From: Onthophagus taurus | Lineage: Eukaryota; Arthropoda; Insecta; Coleoptera; Scarabaeidae | Reading direction: 5' to 3' | DNA: 64,000 nt | Assembly: GCF_036711975.1 (NCBI RefSeq) | Contig: NC_091971.1 | Coordinates: 2,177,501 to 2,241,500, forward strand | In this document: positions 50,601-62,600 of the stretch, one piece after another | Layout of the letters: each line of letters begins with the position of its first letter | Position numbering within the stretch: the stretch's first letter is position 1 | Made by a program: the position numbers and the translations under genes | The notes under the pieces: generated by a model | The model's input: only the letters and a program-made list of their open reading frames with translations | Databases searched by the model: none | What the model was told of the DNA's origin: nothing

Positions 50601-53600
50601 AGATACAGCCTTAATCAACTTTTTAGCTCATAATATAGATCTCGAAATGGCCCGAGAGTCACTTGCCGAATCTAAAATTATAAAATTAATACCTACAACT
50701 GAAACATTTACGGTTACTCAAAAACCTGGTTTAAAAAAGCGCAATCCAAATGTGTCGGATATATTTAATTTGTTTGATGTTATTCCACAACCGGAAGAAT
50801 CACAAGATGTAACTATATCAGGAACTGATAAGGAAATATCGCAATCATCCGCGTCTAAATTTAGTTTGAAAAAAAGCACTTCCAACGCAATTAAAAAGAA
50901 AAAAGCCTCACAATCAGAATCGCTATTTAGCACAACAAAAAGTTTGTTGTCGCAAATAAGTGAAGCGAATCAACGTGGAGAAGAACCATTAGTAATTGGT
51001 CCATTAACAAGGCGACAAGTGATTAATCCGGGTGAAAAATTCCAATTTTTAGTAAATTTTGCCCCTGAAGAATGTGGAAGATACGAACATATTTTTACGA
51101 TAGAATTAGTATCTTGGCCAACAAAATATTTAATTAAATGTGTTGGTTATTGCGATATTCCAAAATTAACCATTGATCCAATTATTATGTTTCAAAATAA
51201 TTTCGAATCAAGATCAAAAATGAAATCTCAATTCAACTCGTTCCTATATGACGAAAAATTATTTGAATTCGGACCGATTTTGATATCATCCTACGCGAAT
51301 AACACAAGAGCTTTAGAACATTTCACCGATATGATACTCCAAAACGATTCATTATTGCCATGTAACGTTAAATTATTATTTCTGGATCCGATTGCAAACA
51401 ATGTTTATAAATTAAGTCAAGATGAACTTTTAATTAATAGCAATCAATCGGAAGTTGTTACAATTTCCGCTCAACCAAACAACGTTGGTAATGTAATGGG
51501 CCAATTAGCCATTATCGTATCGAATAATCCAAAAATTGAATTGATCAATTTTAATTGTTTGGGAGTTGATTTTGAATTTTACGCGGAACCGGATTCGATC
51601 GCTTTCGAAAGGACTTTATTGAATAAAATGGTTACGAAAACTATAACGTTTTATAACGAATCTTTAGTTACTATTATTTGGAGAATTTTAGCTGCTGAAG
51701 AAGTTTTACAATTTTTTAAAGTTACACCTTTAAAAGGAATCATGACATCTTGTTCAAGACAAACCATAACTGTTAGTTTTGTTGCTGATGTTTTAGAAGA
51801 TATACCTAATGTTGTTATGAATGTGGAGGTAAACAAATTTTTTTTTATTATACTAGTCTCTACTCTACTTAAACTTACTTAGGTTCTTCATGCAACTAAT
51901 AAATTAACAATCCCTTTACAAGTAACAAAAATCGAACTCTCAGCTGAAGTTTTAAATATAGATGTTGACTGTCCAAGAGAAGTCAATTTTGGGGAAGTAA
52001 AAGCTCGAATGGAACATTCGAATGAAATTGAAATTTTAAGTAAAATAAAATACAATATGGATTTTATGTAAGTAATTAGTTTAAATTATTTAATTAAAAT
52101 AAAACGTGTTTTATTTTAGATTTGCCCCTGTAGATAAATACCACGGTATGAAAGAAGATGATAAATATAGATCACTTTTTACGGTAAAACCCGAGCAGTT
52201 AACATTAGTTTGTAATAAACCGGCAAAAGCTACAATAACATTTAATTCGAACGAAGATGTTGAATTTAAAGATGTTCCCATTTTTAAATGTGTCGTTATA
52301 GATCCACCGTCTCAAAACGCAATGATGACTTTCGTAATAACGGGCTCGGCAAAAACACAACTTTCAATGTACGAAATAATTACCGTTAAAAAAATAAAAA
52401 TTATTCACATTTTTGTTATTTTCAGTTATCAACTATGCCCACCAAGCGAAGTTTATTTCGGACACCAATTGGTTGGAACTGAACAAAACGCCATGTTGAA
52501 TTTAACAAACATGGGAAAATTTCAGTTTGATTTTAAGATAATGTCATTAAAACAAGTTTTAGCGGAAAAGGCGAAAGGTAAAGGCAAAAAGGCTAAAGGG
52601 AAAGGGAAAGGCAAAGGAAAGGGTAAAAAATCATCAAAAAAAGATAAATCAAGTAAAACGAAATCCTCAAAAACGAAAAGTAGTAAAGGTAAAAGTTCAA
52701 AAAGTAGCAAAGGTTCAAAAGATAAAGGTGAACCAAAGAGAAAGCTTAAACCGACTAAATTGGTCGTGGGATGTTTTACGATCACAACAACGACTTCTGA
52801 TCTTGAACCTCAAGAATCAACAATTATTACTGTTACTGCTAAACCGAAAACGATCGGTTTAATTGAAGAGGTCATCGTTTTCTTTATATCAGAATGTAAA
52901 ATTAAGGATAAAAAAGGAATTCCGGTTGTTTTAACCGTTAAAGGTGACACACCAAGTGTTGATTTTACTTATGTAGAAGATATTTTCTGCGATCAATATA
53001 TCGTAGAGAGCAACTTTGCCGATTTTAATTGTCCAGAACAAGTAATAATACTTAATAAAATTATTATTAAAATTAAAACAATATTTTTAGGCGGGAAATC
53101 ATTGTTATTTCGTTAAAAAAGAACAAGCTTTATATTTTAGTAAAACGTTTATAAACAACACAACAAAAACAAGATTACGATTTCAAAGCACTTGTGCCGT
53201 TATAACAGACCTTACCGCTGAGATTCTTAATAAAACAGCCTTCTCTGTTCAACCAAATCAACACCAATTGGATGCGTTTGAAGATGTTTTTTTGGAAATT
53301 TCGTTTACACCGGATTCATTAACTGTATGTGTCTTTATAAATCAAATTTCTTGTTTATTAATTTAATTATTTAGGAATATTCGGAAATGCTCGAAGTGCG
53401 TTATAACTCACCAATTGGTGCACCTGCATGTTTTCAAGTTGAATTAAAAGGTGAAGGTTATATTCCCGAATTAAAAATAATCGAACCGTTAGTGGATGAA
53501 ATATCAAATAATTGTTTGTTAATTTTTAACCCTGTTTATGTGGGAAAAACGAGTATTAAAAGAATCGTATTAGAAAACGTTGGAGTCATCGATTGCGAAG

Positions 53601-56600
53601 TTATGCTGGATGTGCACGATGAAAGTGATATGTTTTTATTTAAGGTGGAACAGGAGGAAAATGCTAAATGTAAAAAAAAATTATAACTTTGATAAATTTT
53701 TAATTTTATTTTATTTTAGGTATTACAAAACGTTCAGCTGTATTAACGGTTCAACCTAATACTAAATCAAAATGCGAATTAGAATTTGTTCCAACAAAAG
53801 ATGTCAAAATCGAAGCAACAATACGTGTCTATGTTATTAATAATCCATTCGATTTCTTTTCTGTACAATGTTAATTACAGTAAAACCTCGATTAACGGAT
53901 TAATAAGGAGTAGATATCACAGACTTTTTATATCTTTAGTAAGATATACAGGGTGTCTCACGTAACTGGTTCGTTAGAACTTTTTAAGGTTCCACTATTC
54001 GTAGTGGTTTGAAATTTTAGTAGCATGGGTTGTTCATTCTAAACTTTCGATCTAAAATATTTTCAAGATGGCCACCCTTTCCGGTCTACCGGAAGTAGAC
54101 CACAACTTCATTATTTTAAATGGAATGCTATAGTTTTTATTACACCTTTCAATTATACGTAAAAAAATATGTTGACTTTGATAAAAGTTATTGGTACCTA
54201 GCGTTTTTTGTTTTCGAGCTATTTGGATTTTAAGTGTTTTTTGACAAATTTCACCATGGTCTTTTATATCTCAGCTAACGATCATTCAAAAAAGCTCTGC
54301 ATTGGCACGACTACTCTACAGATGCTGCCAAATAGATTGTCATTTGTTGTATCAGAATCTTATTCAGGGTGGTCAAAAATTGAATTATCGTTTCTTAATA
54401 TTCAATTGCGAGAAAGTCGAAAATTTTAAATGGAACACCCCATATTTCTTTACCCTATCAGAAAGGGAATTTAATTCTCTACAAATTATCTATAAACATT
54501 CCTATACCTATTTATTGTAGTTTCCCTGATATTGGAAAATTAATCAAAATCAGACATAAAATCCCAAAGCTCGTTTGTGTTTTTGTTAGCAGGCCAAGAC
54601 ATTTTGACAATTCATCGTTTAATTTATTTAAATTATTATTAACTACAATTAACTATGGTTGAATAACCTTTAGCTTGCTCGCTTTTATTTACCAAAAATA
54701 ACCAACAGAAAAACGAATAAATGAAACAATGAAAAACAACAATTTAATAACAGAAATTAGAATGAATAACATATAAAAAAACAAAAACTTAAAATTATAA
54801 AAAAATTAAAACTGTTCGATATGCTGACCATTCACCATTAAACATTTTTCAACTCTTCTTTCGACTTCTACGGTTGTGGCCCGTAGAAGTTGGTCGCCAT
54901 CAATAGTACGTAGTGCACGCATTACTCTATCACGCAACTCTTGTCGTGTGTTGATCGGTGAATTGTACACTTGATTTTTTAAGTGACCCCACAAATAAAA
55001 ATCCAACGGTGTTAAATCTAGAGATTGTGGAGGCCATTGCCATGAATATAAAACAAATTTAAAATATCGTTGGAATAATTTGCCATGATACCACCTATAC
55101 AATGACTTTCACTCGTGATCAAAAGTAAGTAACAACAACAATAACACAAATATGGACCAAAAACTGTCAAAATTCCATTGCCTTCTAATAAAAAAATCAA
55201 ACGTTTTCCCGCATTCCGTGCATGCTTTGATTAATGTCCCAATATCAGGGAAACTACAATAAATAGGTATAGGAATGTTTATAGATAATTTGTAGAGAAT
55301 TAAATTCCCTTTCTGATAGGGTAAAAAAATACGGGGTGTTCCATTTAAAATTTTCGACTTTCTAGCCATTGAATATGGAGAAACGGTAATTCAATTTTTG
55401 ACCAGCCTGTATAAGATACTCTGATACAAGAAATGACAATCTATTTCGCAACATCTGAAAAGTAATCGTGCCAATTTAGAGGTTTTTTTTAATGAACGTT
55501 AACTGAGATATAGGCTTTTAAAGAGCATGGTGAAATTTGCCAAAAAAAGCTTAAAATCAAAATAACTCGAAAACAAAAAATGGTAGGTACCAACAACTTT
55601 TATCAAAGTCAACATATTTTTTTGATGTATAATTGAAAGGTGTAATAAAAACTATAGCATTCCATTTAAAATAACGAAGTTGTGGTCTACTTCCGGTAGA
55701 CCGGAAGTTCTAAAAAAAAGTTCTAACGAACCAGTTACGTGAGACTCCCTGTATAAGAAATGATTTCGCCACAAATCGCCGAGGTCGCTTGTGGGCTAGA
55801 TTTTATATATTAACACGAAATCAAATTTAAGAAGATTTTAGCGCCTCGCCCGCAAGCGACCTCTACGTTTTGAAGGTAAATGTCGTCTTATCAGTCACTT
55901 TGTATCTTTACTAAGATATATAAGGAACGATATCGTCTCAAATCGCCGAGGTCGCTTGCGGGCGAGGCGCTAGATTTTTATATATTAATACAAAATCGAA
56001 TTTTGGAAGATCCTCACCCGCAAGCGACCTCGGCGGTTTGAAGGTAATCTTCTTATAAGTGACTTTGTATCTTTACCAAGATGTATGTTAAATCCGTGAT
56101 CCGTTAAACCCGAGGTCCGTTAAATCGAGGTTTTACTATACATATAATTCTTAATTATTAAGTACTTTTATTTTTAGATTCACGTTATCGCCGAAAGTTT
56201 CATTGAAGACATAATTTTAGAAAATATTCCATCTTTATCTTCTGAAGAATATAAATCAGATTATAAAGGTGTCACATCTTACAACATAGATTTCGGTTGC
56301 GCACCTTTAAATGCATTACAAAAAAAAATATTCAAAATTCGAAATAATTCGATTTTAAATATTTATCGATTTGAATTTCCCGCAATGGAAAACTTTGTGT
56401 TTATACCGAGTGTTGGTCATTTAAAACCGGGCGCTTCCAAGGATGTTATTGTAACGTTTTTAACTAGAGAACCAATTACTATCGTATCAGAAGCTTTGGA
56501 ATTAATCCTCATTCAAATTGAATATTTAGAACCGGATATGGAACCAATCTCTTGGGATGAGCGCCAAAATATCACATTATGGAGCAATAATTCCGCATCA

Positions 56601-59600
56601 AATGATCCAACAAAAAGCTCCGCGATTTTATCAAGTTATTCGCAAGGGTATAAAATAATAAATTTTAATTATTAATTTTTAATAATTTTGAACCATTTTA
56701 GTGATGGAAGTAGAAGATCATCGCAAGCTAGAATAAAATCAGGCAGCTTTAGAGGTAGAATAGCATCTTCGAGAGATATCTCATCAGAATTTGATGTATC
56801 CAGTTCTTACGTATTCAGAAGGAAATCAATCGGTGATGTTAGCGAACCTTCCTATAATATTCTTCCTGAATCAACAAAACTAATTCTGTTAGTATTTTCC
56901 GTAAACGCTGATTATTGTGATTACGAAGTTGATGATGATAATATTGAGATGGAAGACACCTTAATGTTCGAGGTAAACAATCTTAAATATAATTTATTAA
57001 ATAAATTCATTACAAACCACTTTTAGAAACGCTCAAATAAATTTGCGATTAAAAATACCTCAATGATGCCCCTTTCTATTAAGTGGAAAATCAGCCTAAA
57101 TCCTGATGATACAATCAAATTAAAAGATGTAACTTTTGGACTAAAAAGATCAATACAATCGGCTAAAGATGAAACTAAAAAATTTTGTACTAAAGCTAAA
57201 CGTCATTTATCAGGTCATGGTAAGTTACTTTAGATTTTGACTCAATTTATTAATTATTTCTTTTTAGAAAATTTTGCTTTCGACGAAAACACCATTTCTC
57301 GTCCATCATCCAGTTTGAATTCAGCTTCAATATCAAAAAAATCATCAACGTCAAATAACGTCTTAATGGATTTGCCATTTACAGTCGAACCGGATATTTC
57401 TGTAATTTCGCCAAACGAAACAAAGACGTTTAAAGTAATTTTTAAACCAATTATACCTTTTGATTATTTGGTTTATTTAAAATCTTGCGTGCCAAATCTT
57501 TACCCAAAATCGAATAATTTAAAAATTACCGTCAAAGCAAAAAGTATAATGCCTCTTTATCATTTTAATATTTCCCCAACGAATTATTTAACGAGCGAAA
57601 GATGCGGTAGGAAAATTTGTAGAGATACAGTGGATGAAAACACAAGAATCGTTGAGATAGAAGGAATCGGCTTGGAGTTGAATCACACCAAAACGTTTCA
57701 TATCATAAACCCAACAGGTGAAAATTTCGATTTTAAATGGGAAGTTTCCCCGATTAACTCCAAAGATATCACCCTCTTTGATTGTTTGACACCAAAGGGA
57801 CACGTTTCTAAGGGAAAAATGGGAAAAAGCACTTTTAGTTTTCTCCCGCAAAAACTAGGAACGTTCGAAGGATTATTTACATTTATAATTGAAAAATATA
57901 ATTTAAAAACAGATTTTTTAATCGTTGGCAAAGCGAAGAATCCGTGCGTTTATTTTTCCGCACCACATTTAAAATTAAAACCGACTTTACTACGTATGGT
58001 TACATCAAATAGTTTGGTGTTAAAAAATAATGAAAATTTGGAATTGCATTTTCGCGTTGTTGCTAAAACTTGCTATAACAATGTTCGGACTGATAAAATT
58101 ATTGTTGAGCCAATGGAAGGAAATATTGGACCAAAATCTGAAATCCCAGTGAAGTAAAATTGTTTATTAATGTTGTTTGAAATCTAATTAACCACATAAC
58201 TGGGTATGAAATATCACTTTATTATGAGTGAATGATTTTTGAAAAATTCTCTACTTTGATGCATCTGGGAGCAAAAATATTACAGACCATTGTGTTAAGG
58301 GTACCACTCAACAGATTAATTTTTGTTTGGGACAAACATGTTTCTTTTGTGTTTCATTTAACATCAATTAGCAATGATGGTTCGATATATTCCTCACCCT
58401 CATCTGAACATAGCTCATATTTATAACTCTTAAGTATGTATGTAGTTTCATGTGAATTCCTTCACAGCTCTTAGGTCCCAGCGGGTCTTTTGTATATCAG
58501 CGGGCATTGAATTTTTATTTATTATACTCTTTGATTATATATAATATGGATTGAGCCAACGAGAGAGATAGCTTGCGTAAGGTGATCGAACCGAGATAGA
58601 CATAGAAGCGTACTGACATATAATGGGCGTGCGTTAATTTATAAGATAAAAAACTATCAATTAGAAGTAACATTTATAATACTTACAGGTGATGTGAAAC
58701 TGTATTATCGCGAACTTTGCACACGAAACAATACATTTTTAAACATAACGGTGTGACTGGCTGTGACACAACAAAACGATAAACGTCAAATGGAAGAGGT
58801 TTGACACTTTTGTACGCATGCGCCCGTCTGTTTAGTACTGTTTTATGTCTATCTTTGTTACACTTTCACTTTATCGCTTTCCATCTGCGTCTAGCTGCTT
58901 TCACATTCAGTTAGCTCAATCCATATTATATATAATCAAAGATTATACTCTGTTTTGAAACCAGGAGGAGTAAACGCGAAAGTCAGATTTACACTAGCAA
59001 AAATCACCAGAAAATATCACTAGATATTTTGGCGGTAAATTTAAATTAATAATTATTTATTTATTTACTTATTGTATTTATTTTCGTTTGTTATCGTCAA
59101 CACTAAACATACAAATTAACATTAAGGTTATGAGTGTATTAATTGAAGACGCAAAAGAGTTTAAACAAAATTTACAACAATGACACGAAACTGTTGAATT
59201 GTCAATACCCTAACCTTCAAATTCAAAATCAACATTCAAAATTGCCTGTGTGTGAACTGGTGTGAACCTTCCTCGCATTCAACCAATCACGTACAAGGTC
59301 AATCTGGTGACAAATTTAAAATACTCCTCCTCTTTTAAAAACAGAGTAGTTAGATTTTTCTATCAAAGTGACAATTAGAATCATATTATTAAGTTGGCAA
59401 TATGAACTAATTTTCTTATGTTGTTTTTAAGTTAAACTGACTTGGTCTAGTATTAGTTCTAGTTTTAATTGTTATTCATCACTAAATTGTTGTGTATTTT
59501 TAAGTTTCGGGTTTTAGCCCTGCGTCTTCAGACGCTGATGGCAATTGTATCGTGAAGTTTTTTTTTGAAATGTCAATTCAACCGTGAAGGAATGTTACGT

Positions 59601-62600
59601 AAGGTTAGTTTTGTTTACAAACATTAATTATAGCGTGAAGTTTTCTTTAGTAATTAGTAATGCCAATGGGGTCATACACACTTATTAAATTTAGAGAAAA
59701 TTTTTATGTCACACGATATATGCAAGTATATGCATGAACACAAAGTAAAAGAAATATTTTGATCAATTTTATATTTTGCGTAATTTGAAGTGAAAAATAG
59801 CAAATATTCAAACGAAATAATTTCGCGGCTTTTCTGTGACGTAGGAACCGCACTGCCTAAAACAAGTTAAATTGTCCGTTAGATAGCGCTTGCGGTGTGA
59901 CAGTGTCAAAATAAAACCATGGATGTAATAGAGTGTCTCCATTATATCCATGAACAAAACATAATAAACATAACCTACAAACACTCTATCTCTTTTCAAT
60001 ACAACCTAAATGACGTTCATCTCTTTCTCGCATTTGAGCGGGGAGCAGGGGACGCAAAAGTGAGAATCGTACGTCATCAACGCGGGAATTTTAAAAGCGC
60101 AAATGGGTATATAAATTTTCAATAATTTTTTTAACAATGACTTTGTTCGAAAATATTAAAAAAAAAAATAACGGTAACTATATTTTTATATAAACTTTCA
60201 GAAAATATAATAAAAAAAAAATCGTGTATGACCCCATTATAGCGTGAAGTTTTCTTTTGAAATGCCAATTACACCGTGAAGGAATGTTAAGTAAGGTTAG
60301 TTCTGTTTACAAACATTAATTATAGCGTGAAGTTTTCTTTAGTAATTAGTAATGCCAATTATAGCGTGAAGTTTTCTTTTGAAATGCCAATTAAACCGTG
60401 AAGGAATGTTAGGTAAGGTTAGTTCTGTTTACAAACATTAATTATAGCGTGAAGTTTTCTTTTGAAATCAATTAAACCGTGAAGGAATGTTAAGTAAGGT
60501 TAGTTCTGTTTACAAACATTAATTATAGCGTGAAGTTTTCTTTTGAAATCAATTAAACCGTGAAGGAATGTTAGGTAAGGTTAGTTTTGTTTACAAACAT
60601 TATGTATGTTTGTACTTTCATGTGGGGGTGAGTTCCTTCACAGCACTTAGGCCCCAGGGGTTTTTTTTTGATTTTCCCAGGAACTGAGTTGACCTCTTCC
60701 GGTAGGTGCAAAGACACCTACTGCAGTCTCATCGCATCGATTGCAAAAAACTCCATGGGAGATGGAGTTGATCAGCTTTGATCAACCAACTGATATTGGT
60801 ATGCATGTTTTAGTGCATTCACTTGTATATTACTTACCCAGATATGTAGTTATGATGCACAAGCAACATCTTTAGTTAGTAACAAATAAATGAAATATTT
60901 CGAAAAAAAATAGGATTTGGTGCACACCTGCGAGTTCCGGTGATATTCATTTTAATCTCAAATGTGAGGTTGAAAGAATGAGTAAACCTTTGGTTCTCAC
61001 AGTAACCACGAGTGCTTATGCCGTTGGATCTTTATTATATCTAGTTTTAAATAATGTAAAAACTGAGATAGATCATAACATTGAAAGTACAACTACATTA
61101 ACATCGGTAAAATATAAAATTAAATTAGGTGACAAAAAATAATCATTTTTTTTTGTTTAGATGGTAATTAATCAGAATGATATAACAAAGTTTATAATAA
61201 AAAACGATGGGAAAATAGGATTTTATTATAAATGGGTTAAAATGGATAAAAACATCGAAGATTATGTAAAGGTAACGTTTAAAGAGGCGGAGGGATATGT
61301 TATTGCTGGGGAAGAACAAAATGTAACAGTTTATTTAAAACCAATTAGACATGTTATCGAGAAGATGGTTAGTCTTAAATTTAGTGTAAGTTTATGTACA
61401 AATTTATTAACGAAAAATGATAAATAATCTATTAAATATGTTTTAGGTTTTGTATGGTCCTGATTATAAAATCAATTATATTTGCACAACAGCAAAATCA
61501 CATTACAAATTTTCATTCACCGAATATAACTTTGGATCGTGTTTGGTACAAAATGAAAAAACCGATGTTTATAATTGTCTTTTACAATTTTCACATAACG
61601 ACAAGAAATCTTTGTTGTAAACCTAATTCTTAATTATTTGTTTTTTTTTAACTATAAGAAAAACTTTTTTAGACTTGAATACGAAGATGAACATCCCAGT
61701 CATTTAACAATCGATTTCAAAGCAAAAGAAATCCTACCAAATACGGTTCAAACCATCCCGATTTATTTCCACCCGTTAGAACCGGGTATATTTACAACTC
61801 CTTTGACGTTTTTAGTTAATAGCAAACCGGAAATAATCACGATTAAATCAAAAGGAGTTGCGCCGGAGTTAGTGTTGGAAGAACATGATGATCGTTTTGT
61901 TAATTTCGGTGCAGTTCTTGCTGGAAGAACTGTATCGAAAACTATAAAACTTATAAATCGAACACCGGCAACGGTTGATGTTTTCTTTAATTTATATGAA
62001 TTGTTGCCGTATTTTACTAAACCAAAGAAAGTTTTGAAACCAGAATATGATAGACCACCTCCTCCTCCCTTACCAAAAGTTGTCAAGTAAGATCTTGTTA
62101 TATCTAATCATTATATTTATTTGATTAATTTCCTGTTTTAGAGTAAAGGGTAAGAAAGGAAAAAAAGATAAGAAAGGTAAAAAGAGTTCCAAAGGAAGTA
62201 AAAAAAGCTCGAAATCTTCAAAGAAGAGTGATAAAAGTTCGAAGAAAAGTAAAGGTAGCAAAGGAAGTAAAAAAAGTAAAGGAAGTAAAGGAAGTAAAAA
62301 AAACAAAAAAGGAAGTAAAAAAGAAAAGAAAATGTTAATCAGTGTCCATTTTATTTTTTTCACGAATACAATTAATATTTTCTTTTTAGTGAGGAACCTC
62401 CCGTTCCAGTTGAATCTCCCGAAGAACGTAGAGAAAGACTAATTAAGGAATCTTTAACAATAAGTCCAAAACAAAGTCTTAGATTAACGTCAGGAGCTAA
62501 AGGTGGAATTATCATAACTTATTCTCCAAGAGAACGATTACAATCGTTTCATAAAAAAATTTATTATCAAATTCAAGACAAATTTGAGCCGCTTTGTGTT

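Larger units (their letters stand above)
53878..56138. mobile_element. Pogo-like MITE occupying HYDIN intron 25, with a nested mariner
   Basis: The left end is CAGTAAAACCTCGATTAACG. The right end is its near-complement, ending TAAATCGAGGTTTTACTA, with TA on both sides. The mariner at 53949-55751 is inserted near its left end. The remaining interior (55771-56090) is two hairpin-forming units. Taking out the whole element leaves an intron of about 54 nt, matching the other HYDIN introns. Confidence 0.78.
58154..60913. other. HYDIN intron 29 (2.8 kb), largely repeats
   Basis: An intron interrupting an otherwise continuous frame (GTGAA|gtaaaa to AAATAG|GATTTGG). It contains a hAT-like MITE (58529-58941), foldback debris (about 59445-59530), a tandem array (59543-60605) and an embedded MITE (59668-60235). 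A block with TTCCTTCACAGC and TTAGG.CCCAG.GG appears at about 58455-58490 and again at about 60630-60665. No exon is seen inside. Confidence 0.7.

Noticed and set aside
52369..52425. Open read-through of HYDIN intron 21
   Set aside because: The 57 nt are open, but they have a donor (AAT|gtacga) and acceptor (TTTTCAG) that restore phase and match the size of the other introns. The read-through peptide is AT-driven and hydrophobic.
62070..62363. Leucine/phenylalanine-rich minus-strand frame resembling a membrane protein
   Set aside because: It is the antisense of the Lys/Ser/Gly tract in HYDIN exon 34. The minus-strand frame at 52522-52785 is the same artefact.
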